From Puniceibacterium confluentis (GTDB lineage: Bacteria > Pseudomonadota > Alphaproteobacteria > Rhodobacterales > Rhodobacteraceae), in the NCBI RefSeq assembly GCF_007923445.1, contig NZ_VOJI01000029.1, positions 1 to 40,268 of the forward strand: 40,268 nucleotides of DNA, in the 5' to 3' direction. Made by a program: the position numbers and the translations under genes. A model generated the notes under the pieces. It was given only the letters and a program-made list of their open reading frames with translations. It ran no database searches and was not told the DNA's origin. Of the stretch, positions 17,265 through 26,384 are shown piece by piece. Position 1 is the first letter of the stretch. The number at the start of each line of letters is the position of its first letter.

Positions 17265-18190
17265 ATGGAAATGTCTCAAACCGATCCCGCACCGTTGGCC
17301 CGGCCCGACCGCGCTGCCCCGTTCCGCCTTGGCAGGATGCTGTTGCGCGACCCGGCGCCGCTCTTGGCCACCTGCGTTCTGCTTGTCATCGTCTTTTCGG
17401 CCATCTTCGGTGCGGAACTGGTGGGGGAAACCGCAACCAAACCGAACTTTGCCCTGCGCAATGCAGCGCCGCAGTTCGAGCACGGTTTTGCCTATCTCCT
17501 CGGGGCTGACAACCTTGGGCGCAGCGTCATGGGACGGCTGGTGCTCGGCGCCCGCACAACAATCGCCATCGCCGCTGGCGCGGTTGTCCTTTCGTTGTCG
17601 ATCGGGGGCGCACTCGGGCTTGTCGCCGGCAGCCGACCCGGGCTCCTGAGCGATGTGATCATGCGTCTGACCGACATCATCATGGCCTTTCCATCGCTCT
17701 TGATCGCGCTGATCGTGCTTTATCTGCTTGGCCCCGGCATCGGCAATCTGGTCCTGGTCCTGGCTGTCACCCGCATTCCGGTCTACCTGCGCACGGTGCG
17801 CGCTGAAGTGATGGAGATCCGCCGGAGGCCGTTCGTCGCAGCTGCGCGCTCGATGGGGGCAGGGCAGGGATGGATCATGCGCAAACACCTTGTCCCGCTG
17901 GTCCTGCCGACGCTGTTCACCATTGCCGCGGTCGACTTTGCCGCCGTCATCATCGCCGAGTCGGGCCTCAGTTTTCTTGGTCTGGGGGTGCAGCCGCCGG
18001 ACTTTACCTGGGGGTCGATGGTCGCCTCTGGGCGCGGCTATATCTCGTCGGCTTGGTGGCTTGCTGCGCTGCCCGGCGTGATGATCCTGGCGACCACCCT
18101 GTCGCTGGCGGTGCTGGCCAACTGGGTGCGGCTGGCCACCGATCCGGCACAGTCCTGGAGGTTTTTCAGGGCATCCAAGGGGAGTTCGAC

Positions 18191-18194
<4 letters not shown>
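17265..18194 (+). CDS. ABC transporter permease, DppC/OppC type
   Basis: This 309-aa permease has a cytoplasmic N-terminus, a first helix near 30-50, the DppC signature LLGADNLGRSVMGRLVLGARTTI near residues 80-105, and an EAA loop (VAAARSMGAGQGWIMRKHLVPLVLPT). Near the C-terminus it carries ESGLSFLGLGVQPPDFTWGSM. GGGAGGA stands just before the ATG at 17265; a second ATG at 17271 is also possible. The final TGA overlaps the ATG of the ATPase gene (ATGA), so the two are coupled. Confidence 0.93.
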
Positions 18195-19825
<1,631 letters not shown>

Positions 19826-19837
19826 AGGACTCCCTGC

Positions 19838-20890
19838 ATGCCCAAACTCTCCGTTTCCACTGCCACCGAACTGGCGCGCACCCTGCTGGCGGATGCGGGC
19901 ATGAGCGCCGCCCAGGCCGCTGCGATGGCGGATGTCCTGATTGCCGCAGACCTGATGGGCCATCGCACCCACGGCCTCGGCATGCTGCCGACCTATCTCG
20001 ACCGGATCGCCGCCGGGCTGATCCGCCGCGAGGGCGAGATCGAAACCCTGAGCAAAACCTCCTCCACCTTCGCATGGCACACCGACCGGCTTCCCGGTGC
20101 GTGGGTCATGCAGCAGGCGATGAGCAGGCTGCAGGACATGGCGCGCCGCCATCCCGTCGTGACCGCCACCGTCTCGAATTGCACCCACATCGGGTCATTG
20201 CAGGTGTACCTCGAAGAGCCCGCCCGCAACGGCTATCTCGCGCTGATGATGGTGACAGATCCGGGCGTGGCCTCGGTGGCTCCCTTCGGCGGGGTCGACC
20301 CGGTGCTGACCACCAACCCGATTGCCTGCGGCATCCCGACAGGCTGCGATCCGATCCTGATCGACCAATGCACGTCGCTGGTCTCCAATGCGCAGGCACA
20401 GTCCATTCCCGAAGGCCAGACCGAGCTTCCGGGCGACTGGCTTCTCGACAATATGGGGCGCCCCTCGCGCGACCCTTCCGTGCTCAAGACCGATCCTCCC
20501 GGCACCATCATGCCCCTCGGGGGCGCCGATTTCGGTTACAAGGGCATGGGCTTCATGCTGATGGTCGAAGCCTTCGCCCTCGCGCTCTCGGGCCATGCGC
20601 GATCCACGCCGAAGACCCGTGGGGCGCAGGGCGTCTTCGTTCAACTCATTGACCCTTCAGCTTTTTCCGGGCGCGGCAACTTCGAGGCCGAGATGAAGCA
20701 TGTGGTCGAGGCCTGCCATGCCTCTCGCCCCGCTGAAGGCTCGTCCGGGGTGCGGTTGCCGGGCGAACGTGCACTGCGTCTGAAGCGGGAGCAGACCGAG
20801 ACCGGGCTCGATGTCGAGACCGGGCGTCTGGACGCCATCCGCGCCGCCTGCGAGCGAAACGGTTTTGATGTTCCGGCACTCATGCGTTGA
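19838..20890 (+). CDS. Ldh-family (malate/L-lactate/ureidoglycolate-type) NAD(P) oxidoreductase
   Basis: This 350-aa protein is of the Ldh_2/MDH_YlbC fold, structurally unrelated to classical lactate dehydrogenase, which oxidises 2-hydroxy acids with NAD(P). Visible are GHRTHGLGMLPTYLDRI at 41-57 (family R/S-H-G-x-x-R-like block), SNCTHIGSL near 113-121 with a catalytic-type His117, and the middle block GGVDPVLTTNPIACGIPT. Near 225 the GGADFGYKGMGFMLMVEAF segment is also family typical. An AAGGA site precedes the ATG, and the gene lies 12 bp after the ATPase gene. It probably oxidises the imported hydroxy acid or reduces a pathway keto acid; the substrate is not determinable here. Confidence 0.9.
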   Translation: MPKLSVSTATELARTLLADAGMSAAQAAAMADVLIAADLMGHRTHGLGMLPTYLDRIAAGLIRREGEIETLSKTSSTFAWHTDRLPGAWVMQQAMSRLQDMARRHPVVTATVSNCTHIGSLQVYLEEPARNGYLALMMVTDPGVASVAPFGGVDPVLTTNPIACGIPTGCDPILIDQCTSLVSNAQAQSIPEGQTELPGDWLLDNMGRPSRDPSVLKTDPPGTIMPLGGADFGYKGMGFMLMVEAFALALSGHARSTPKTRGAQGVFVQLIDPSAFSGRGNFEAEMKHVVEACHASRPAEGSSGVRLPGERALRLKREQTETGLDVETGRLDAIRAACERNGFDVPALMR

Positions 20891-20961
20891 ATGCCGCACC
20901 TCGTGCACCTTTCAAAAGAACTCGACCTGATCCCCCTGAATAGGGGCAAGTGAGGAGACCC

Positions 20962-22482
20962 ATGAGCTTTACCCCCAAGTCCAAGCACCTGATCGCCGGC
21001 GAATGGCTGGACGGTCCGTCCACCTTCAAATCCGAGCCTGCCCACGGTGACGCCTTCGACTATCCCGTCGGCACCCCCGATCTGGTGAACAAGGCCTGCG
21101 AAGCCGCCGAAGGGGCGTTCTGGACCTACGGCTATTCCTCCCGCGAAACCCGCGCGAAGTTCCTCGAAACCATCGCGGATGAAATCGAGGCCCGCGCCGA
21201 AGAGATCACCCAGGTCGGCACCTCCGAAACCGGCCTGCCCGAGGCCCGGCTCCACGGCGAGCGCGGCCGCACCACCAGCCAGCTTAGCCTCTTCGCGTCC
21301 CACATCCGCGACGGCGCTTATCTCGACGTCCGCCACGACAAGGCCCTGCCCGACCGTGCGCCGCTCCCGCGCCCCGACCTGAAGATGGTCCAGCGCCCCA
21401 TCGGTCCCGTCGCCGTCTTCGGCGCCTCCAACTTCCCGCTCGCCTTTTCTACTGCCGGCGGCGACACAGCCGCAGCGCTGGCCGCTGGCTGCCCGGTGGT
21501 GGTCAAGGGCCACTCCGCCCACCCCGGCACCAGCGAGATCGTCGCCCAGGCCATCGACGCCGCGATCCGGAAATGCCGTATCCACCCCGGCGTGTTCAGC
21601 CTTATCCAAGGCGGCAACCGCGATGTCGGCAGTGCCCTCGTCCAGCACCTGCTGGTCAAGGCCGTCGGGTTCACCGGCTCGATCGGCGGCGGTCGCGCGC
21701 TCTTCGACCTTTGCGCCCAGCGTGATGAGCCGATCCCTTTCTTCGGCGAGCTCGGCTCAGTCAACCCAATGTTCGTCCTCCCCGAAGCCGCGAAGGCACG
21801 CGGTGCCGCCATCGGCGAAGGCTGGGCTGGATCGCTGACCATGGGTGCGGGCCAGTTCTGCACCAAACCCGGCATCGCCGTGATCGCCAAGGGCGCGGAT
21901 GGCGATGCGTTCGTCGCCGCTGCCAAATCGGCGCTGGAAAAGACCGCATCCCAGACCATGCTGACCAACAATATCGCTAAGGCCTTTAAAGGCGGCAAGT
22001 CCCGCTTTGATGTCCACAATGCCGTCGTCGCCCTGTTGACGAACGAGGACGAAGGCCGCAAAGCCAGCCCGAACCTCTACCAGACCGACCTTGAAGACTA
22101 CCTGAAGGACCACGCGTTGGGAGAAGAAGTTTTTGGCCCGCTCGGGCTGATTGTACGGGTCAGCGCAGCTCAGGAGATGGAAATCATCGCCAAGGGCTTT
22201 GAAGGCCAACTGACAGCGACGCTTCACATGGAGGACGACGACACTGACCTTGCCAAGTCCCTCATGCCGATCCTCGAGCGAAAGGCGGGCCGAATCCTGG
22301 TAAATGGCTTTCCCACCGGAGTGGAAGTGGCCGATACAATGGTCCACGGCGGCCCCTATCCAGCCTCTACCAACTTTGGAGCCACCTCCGTCGGCACGCT
22401 CTCGATCCGCCGGTTTCTGCGGCCCATCTGCTACCAGAACATGCCGGATGCGCTGCTTCCCGCCGAACTTGTCATTCCCTGA
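20962..22482 (+). CDS. Aldehyde dehydrogenase (NADP+), alpha-ketoglutarate semialdehyde dehydrogenase type
   Basis: This 506-aa ALDH-superfamily enzyme has oxyanion N157 in FGASNFPLAFS, cofactor K182 in VVVKGHSAHPGTSE, general base E263 in FFGELGSVNPMFVLP and nucleophile C300 in MGAGQFCTKPG. FGASNFP, K-G-H-x-A-H-P-G-T and GQFCTKPG are hallmarks of the NADP-preferring alpha-ketoglutarate semialdehyde (2,5-dioxovalerate) dehydrogenase branch. That branch ends the non-phosphorylative pentose, aldarate and hydroxyproline routes by making alpha-ketoglutarate. The ATG at 20962 follows GAGGAGACCC; an in-frame start at 20950 is less well placed. It is the last gene of the rightward operon. Together with the dehydratase and the DHDPS-family enzyme it supports a route from a sugar acid to the TCA cycle. 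Confidence 0.9.
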   Translation: MSFTPKSKHLIAGEWLDGPSTFKSEPAHGDAFDYPVGTPDLVNKACEAAEGAFWTYGYSSRETRAKFLETIADEIEARAEEITQVGTSETGLPEARLHGERGRTTSQLSLFASHIRDGAYLDVRHDKALPDRAPLPRPDLKMVQRPIGPVAVFGASNFPLAFSTAGGDTAAALAAGCPVVVKGHSAHPGTSEIVAQAIDAAIRKCRIHPGVFSLIQGGNRDVGSALVQHLLVKAVGFTGSIGGGRALFDLCAQRDEPIPFFGELGSVNPMFVLPEAAKARGAAIGEGWAGSLTMGAGQFCTKPGIAVIAKGADGDAFVAAAKSALEKTASQTMLTNNIAKAFKGGKSRFDVHNAVVALLTNEDEGRKASPNLYQTDLEDYLKDHALGEEVFGPLGLIVRVSAAQEMEIIAKGFEGQLTATLHMEDDDTDLAKSLMPILERKAGRILVNGFPTGVEVADTMVHGGPYPASTNFGATSVGTLSIRRFLRPICYQNMPDALLPAELVIP

Positions 22483-22545
22483 CCGGGCAGTGACTGTGTG
22501 AGCGATAAGTGAACTGCGACTCTTGTTGGGCTCAGGGTAGGGCGG

Positions 22546-22690
22546 TCATCTTAATTCCTCCAACATCTTTTCGCGGAAGACTTCGGCTGGCATCTTCCAT
22601 CCAAGGCATTTGCGGGGAGTATTGTTGAGGCGATCGCAGATCACCTTCATGTCGTAGTCAGACATTGACCGGATGTCGCGTTTGCGTGGC
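22546..22690 (-). mobile_element. IS30-family transposase C-terminal scrap
   Basis: Read leftward, the segment encodes LPRKRDIRSMSDYDMKVICD, RLNNTPRKCLGWKMPAEVF, REKMLEELR and a stop. The L-P-K-x-T-D/R-R-x-x-x-x-x-x-D, then R-L-N-x-x-P-R-K-x-L-G-x-x-T/M-P-x-E pattern is the C-terminus of IS30-family transposases. Nothing of the upstream catalytic domain is present, so it is a deletion remnant marking the right flank of the catabolic island. Confidence 0.75.
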
Positions 22691-22739
22691 AACACGTTCG
22701 ATGCCACCGAGGGCGCCCGCCCCATCGCTTACGCTTGCC

Positions 22740-22843
22740 CGACCCTGCACCGCTCAAAGCTCCACAGCACGACGCCGTTTGAGCGTATCAATGAGGAGGC
22801 GATGCGGTGCACTAACGTCGTCGGTGTTCGGGCAGAATGGTGA
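22740..22843 (+). mobile_element. IS256-family (Mutator) transposase C-terminal scrap
   Basis: Rightward from about 22757 the frame reads KLHSTTPFERINEEAMRC, then TNVVGVRAEW and TGA at 22841. This matches the IS256 C-terminal pattern L-x-S-T-N-P-I-E-R-L-N-x-E-I/V-K-R-R-T-x-V-V-G-I-F. Only about 28-35 residues remain. The remaining bases to 23260 show no other recognisable gene. Confidence 0.65.
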
Positions 22844-23264
22844 CTGGCAAAGCCAGCACCGCTATTGATGTTCGAAGCTTCAGCCAGATCGATACGACCC
22901 CGGATTGACCCGCTTCCCAGCATCACCACACAGGTAGCCTGACCGGTGTTCCAGAATGGACATCCCGAAATTTACATGGGATTGACGGATGCTACCGGCT
23001 TCCAGAGATCCACGCACACGCAACAGAGCCGGAAATTACCCTAGGGCATAAAGCTAGGTCGATCTCAAACCCCTGTAGGCGGACCTCTGGACCCGTCTGG
23101 AGGAAAGGCTGGATGCTCCGCTGGGTCCCCTTCGAGACCCGACGAAGTCCTAGGTTTCCCGGAGCCCGAGATGGGGATGCTGCTCGGCGCCGCAGATATC
23201 CCGGGATCAAATCTGCCTGTGTGGGGTGGCGGCTGCCTTCTGCCAGTGTCCTGTAGCCTTGTAA
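22844..23264. other. Non-coding stretch between IS scraps and the helicase gene
   Basis: Short open frames on both strands lack recognisable domains or ribosome binding sites. Nothing functional was identified. Confidence 0.5.
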
Positions 23265-23294
23265 GTGGCCGCCTGCAACGGGGCAGGCGGCCAC
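23265..23294 (-). terminator. Hairpin just downstream of the helicase gene
   Basis: GTGGCCGCCTGC (23265-23276) and GCAGGCGGCCAC (23283-23294) form a perfect 12-bp stem with a 6-nt loop, 5 bp beyond the helicase stop. The trailing leftward sequence (TTACAAGG) lacks a U-tract, so termination may be weak or factor-assisted. Confidence 0.55.
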
Positions 23295-23298
23295 TGAC

Positions 23299-24411
23299 TT
23301 AGATCACAACCGTGACCCGCTCCTGCGCCCGGGTGATGCCGGTATAAAGCCAGCGCAAGCCATCTGCGCGAAACGCCCGGCTTTCGTCGAGGATCAGAAC
23401 GTTACCCCACTGGCTGCCCTGCGCCTTGTGCACGGTGATAGCATAGCCAAAATCAAAGCGCTGGTGCTCGTCGAAGTTGCTCCGACCCGACCCGCTCTTG
23501 TCGTTCTCGAACTCTGACGCGGAGATCGTCGCTTCGATTTCCTCACCTTCCGTTTCCGAGCACCGTTTCAGGCACAGAGTTACGGCATCACCATCGACAG
23601 CAGGCGGCTGGACGACATCGAATGTCTCCCCGTTGGAGATTCCGAGGTCCGTGTCATTGCTCAGGCAGATCAGACGATCCCCCAACATAGGCAGGGGTCC
23701 CTCTCTCCCAAGCAACCTGCGAATGTGGGCGTTCTGAAGTGTCCGCCAATTATTGGTGCCCACCAGGATCTGATCTGCGTCCAGAAGCATGGCATCGGTC
23801 AGGTCCCCAAACCCGATCACCTGACTCTGTCCATAGGTTCCGAGCACCAGGCCCTGGCCATTCCGCACCTCCATCGAGAGACGAACCAACGGATTGCCCA
23901 GAGCCTGGCGATGAATCTCCGTCAGCATCACATCAGGGGCGGCTTCGGTGAAAAAGCCGGCGCCCTTCACCGGCGGCAGCTGCGCCGGATCTCCGAGGAC
24001 AAGCACGGGTGTGCCAAAGGACAGCAGATCCCGTGCCAACTCCTCCCCGACCATCGAACATTCGTCGATGATCACCAGCGCCGCAGAGGCAACCCGGCTG
24101 TTGGGGTTGAGTCTGAAACCCGAAAATGCGCCGTGCCCGTAGTCAGGCCGGTAGATCAGCTTGTGAATCGTCGTGGCGCCGGTGCAGCCCTTGGAGGCCA
24201 TGACCTGCGCCGCCTTTCCGGTAAAGGCTGCATAAACGACCTCACCTTTCATTCCGGCGGCGATAGACTTAGCGATGGTGGACTTCCCGGTTCCGGCATA
24301 GCCAAACAAGCGAAAGACCTGCTGCTTGCCGGGTCCGGCAAGCAGCCAGGCAGTCACCTTGTTGAGGGCATCGATCTGGTGGGTCGAGAACATGTTGTTG
24401 AAAACAGTCAT
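23299..24411 (-). CDS. RecD-like superfamily 1 DNA helicase / AAA ATPase
   Basis: This 370-aa protein is shorter than RecD (about 600 aa) and lacks the RecD N-terminal domain. Visible motifs are Walker A GYAGTGKS at 37-44 and AFTGKAAQVMASKGC (motif Ia) near 67. They are followed by VIIDECSMVGEE (Walker B/motif II), LVLGDPAQLPPVKGAGFF (motif III), LTEIHRQ (motif IV), YAITVHKAQGSQWGNVLIL (motif V) and RWLYTGITRAQERVTVV (motif VI/UvrD_C_2). It therefore retains the full RecD/Pif1-like 5'-3' helicase motor. ATG 24411 is chosen because GGAG lies 6 nt upstream; starts further out run through the dyad-rich control region. Its partner gene lies upstream in the same orientation. Its role in replication, repair or defence is unknown. 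Confidence 0.9.
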   Translation of the reverse strand: MTVFNNMFSTHQIDALNKVTAWLLAGPGKQQVFRLFGYAGTGKSTIAKSIAAGMKGEVVYAAFTGKAAQVMASKGCTGATTIHKLIYRPDYGHGAFSGFRLNPNSRVASAALVIIDECSMVGEELARDLLSFGTPVLVLGDPAQLPPVKGAGFFTEAAPDVMLTEIHRQALGNPLVRLSMEVRNGQGLVLGTYGQSQVIGFGDLTDAMLLDADQILVGTNNWRTLQNAHIRRLLGREGPLPMLGDRLICLSNDTDLGISNGETFDVVQPPAVDGDAVTLCLKRCSETEGEEIEATISASEFENDKSGSGRSNFDEHQRFDFGYAITVHKAQGSQWGNVLILDESRAFRADGLRWLYTGITRAQERVTVVI

Positions 24412-24480
24412 GTGCATCTCCTTGAGAGTGCGTGAGGTGAGGACACATCCGGAAATGGCCGACGCATCGGACCTTGAGTG

Positions 24481-24581
24481 CCGGACATGTCTGGAGGGCC
24501 GTGTCAGAACCATTCTGGCACGGTGGGCCCGCCAAGGGCGCGAGACCCATGGCAGGGGGTGGCTAGAGCTGTGACAGCTCT
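24481..24581. promoter_or_regulatory. Cluster of three short dyads upstream of the helicase gene
   Basis: CCGGACATGTCTGG (24481-24494, one mismatch, perfect GACATGTC core) is followed by GTGTCAGAA-CCA-TTCTGGCAC (24501-24521, one mismatch in 9-bp arms). Next comes the perfect 8-1-8 palindrome AGAGCTGTGACAGCTCT (24565-24581). All lie 70-170 bp upstream of the helicase start, where operators would be expected. I do not recognise any as a known site. Confidence 0.5.
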
Positions 24582-24640
24582 GAAAAGAGAAATGCGTACA
24601 GGCGTCTGCAGCGCCCATGCCGATCCGGGACAGAGATGGG

Positions 24641-24771
24641 TGTCACGCTTTCCTGATCTTGAGGTCTTCTCCTCCGGAAGCATTCAGCCGGGTCGGGTGT
24701 CACGCTCCCCTAATATCATACGTTTTCCGTATCGACGCAGAGAACCAATATGAAGTTAGGGGAGCGTGACA
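24641..24771. repeat. TGTCACGCT repeats: 16-bp inverted pair plus a third direct copy enclosing a LysR-like box
   Basis: TGTCACGCTCCCCTAA at 24698-24713 is exactly reverse-complemented at 24756-24771. Similarity extends further inward (two mismatches, then TCATA). A third copy, TGTCACGCTTTCCTGA, stands at 24641-24656 in direct orientation, 57 bp from the first. Between the inverted pair lies ATAC-GTTTTCC-GTAT (24718-24732), a perfect LysR-type core. GCCCCG-N5-CGGGGC (24773-24789) forms a further hairpin just downstream of the 336-aa gene. The arrangement fits operator or iteron-like protein binding; no origin features such as an AT-rich unwinding region are evident. Confidence 0.6.
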
Positions 24772-24804
24772 GGCCCCGCGGTCCGGGGCTGGTCCCGACG
24801 CTCG

Positions 24805-25815
24805 TCACGGCGGCACGGCATGTTTCGGCACCACGGCCTTTGCCGCAGCCTTTGCCGCGCGGCACCGACGCTGGCGTTCTGCCGCGCGGTCCCGTTTTTT
24901 GGCGCGGATCGGATCCTCTGTTCCGGTGAGGTCCAGGACCGTCTTGCGAACACGTTCGTTTGTTATGTCGCAGGCCTTGCGCATCACACAGTCCGCACAA
25001 ACACTCGCTGCTCCGGCAGCACTTCCCGCCACTCCGAAACAGCTCTGCAAGAGTTCTTCCGGGCTTAATCTACTTGCCGCAAACGGCACCCCGTCAAACC
25101 GTGAAGGATCACCCACGGCTCTGGCACGTGCAGCCTGAACGATTTCGCTCGGAAGGTGCGCAAAATCTGCGTCAGTCAGTATGTGCCGTTTCAGAGACCA
25201 GTTCTCCATCAGCACAGGTGTCTTCGCTTCATGGGCCTGATCAAATTCAATCAGTTCCTGCCGGAAGCGAATCTGCGCAGGCAGCTTGCGATCATTCTGA
25301 TGCCAATACTCGGGCAAAGCCCCAAGACCACCGAACGCCGCGTATTTTGCCCCAAGCGTCCAGTGCTGCCGAAACTTCGCCTCCCAGGCCACGGTCGCCT
25401 TCTGGCTTGGAGCAAGCTGGTTGGGCTGCGGCATTTCCTTGCGCGTCCGCGCCTGAGCAAAACCAAAGGCGAACCGCATATACTCACCATACGGCAGCCC
25501 CGTGGCGTCGGCATTCTGGCGGGCGATCCACAGCTGGGTCAGATGCGCGTTGTTCTGAGACCAGTCAATTTTTTCACCGACATGCTCCCCTGTCCGCCAT
25601 TCCCCGGGTGCCAGAACAAGCCCAGGCTGCTTGTAGCGTGCCTTATAGGCCTCGAAGAACAGCCAGGTCGCTGTGAGCGGCGTAAGAAACCGGTATTCCG
25701 GCCACTTGGCAATGATCAGATCGCGTTCCACCTGGAGGACTTCTGTGGGGATGAGCATTGCGATGCCCACAAGTTCACTGGTCCGGGCCGAAGGCCAAGT
25801 TGAAGAAGATATCAT
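24805..25815 (-). CDS. Protein of unknown function with a C-X13-C-X2-C-X5-C cluster
   Basis: This 336-aa protein was not recognised. Residues 1-250 are globular, rich in aromatic residues and arginine (for example PEYRFLTPLTATWLFFEAYK), with no signal peptide or membrane helix. A cysteine cluster follows at C259, C273, C276 and C282. It ends in a strongly basic alanine/lysine/arginine-rich tail with a fifth cysteine, C318. The C-X2-C-X5-C spacing is that of the Fe-S clusters in Cas4/AddB-type nucleases and also of some zinc ribbons, but the nuclease motifs were not seen. Start 25815 has AGGA upstream; ATG 25758 is an alternative with no clear site. It lies upstream of and co-oriented with the RecD-like helicase gene, 393 bp away, so a DNA-processing partnership is possible but unproven. 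Confidence 0.7.
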   Translation of the reverse strand: MISSSTWPSARTSELVGIAMLIPTEVLQVERDLIIAKWPEYRFLTPLTATWLFFEAYKARYKQPGLVLAPGEWRTGEHVGEKIDWSQNNAHLTQLWIARQNADATGLPYGEYMRFAFGFAQARTRKEMPQPNQLAPSQKATVAWEAKFRQHWTLGAKYAAFGGLGALPEYWHQNDRKLPAQIRFRQELIEFDQAHEAKTPVLMENWSLKRHILTDADFAHLPSEIVQAARARAVGDPSRFDGVPFAASRLSPEELLQSCFGVAGSAAGAASVCADCVMRKACDITNERVRKTVLDLTGTEDPIRAKKRDRAAERQRRCRAAKAAAKAVVPKHAVPP

Positions 25816-25949
25816 GTTAAGTCCTGCAAAAGTCTTCTACTTTCGTTATAGCAAGCAGAGGGACGGCATGCGTGCGATAGTGCGTGAAACGGAGAAAAAA
25901 GTTCATATCCGGCAATCTGGAGCACATGCCGGGCGGGTCATTTCGAAAC

Positions 25950-26115
25950 ATCAGCCAGGCTACAGGTCTGCCGCGACACTGATGATCCCCACGGTCGAGG
26001 ATCCGGGCGCGCAGGGTATTGGGTTTCGCTCGCTCACCGAGACTGTCGACACCACCACCAGCGGCATACCGTGCCAGCTCTCAGAGTTCGCCCGCGATCA
26101 TCCGAAAGGCCCCGG
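25950..26115 (+). mobile_element. Serine recombinase (Tn3-type resolvase) scrap
   Basis: Rightward, the frame includes [20 protein letters not shown] followed by TTSG at about 25994-26065. This matches the resolvase-family block L-x-x-R-G-I/V-G-F-R-S-L-T-E-x-I-D-T-T-T-x-G-G. Afterwards LSEFARD and, in another frame, IIRKA resemble the downstream L-x-E-F-E-R-x-I-I-R-E-R helix, so a frameshift is likely. The N-terminal catalytic-serine region and the DNA-binding domain are missing. It lies between the unknown-function gene and ugd. Confidence 0.65.
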
Positions 26116-26384
26116 GGTTCCTGATACCCCGAATCTACCAAGCGGGCCGGGGCGAGAACCTCGATCGGCAGGGGCGGAGCTGTCCGGGTCCACCGCCGAA
26201 CGGGTCATACCTTGTGCATCTGCACCGGCGCAGGCGGCCGCGCGGCGGGCAAGCGGTTGCACCAATTGTGATCAGCAATTGTTCCGCGTATATCGGCCCT
26301 GACGCGCATTGTTTATGCAGGACAGTTCATCCCTGCGGGGTCTGGGGTCAGATCCTGCCACTACAGTTTCAAGAGGTATCGGAC
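26116..26384. other. Upstream region of ugd, no gene recognised
   Basis: This stretch contains G+C-rich inexact repeats and no recognisable protein. The ugd promoter must lie here or further upstream, but no clear -35/-10 pair was identified. Confidence 0.4.

Noticed and set aside
24698-24771. 16-bp inverted repeat interpreted as terminal repeats of a tiny transposable element
   Set aside because: The arms enclose only 42 bp, no target-site duplication is visible, and a third copy lies in direct orientation outside the pair; regulatory sites fit better.
24641-24771. TGTCACGCT repeats as replication-origin iterons
   Set aside because: There are only three copies, irregularly spaced and mixed in orientation, with no adjacent replicase gene and no A+T-rich unwinding region.
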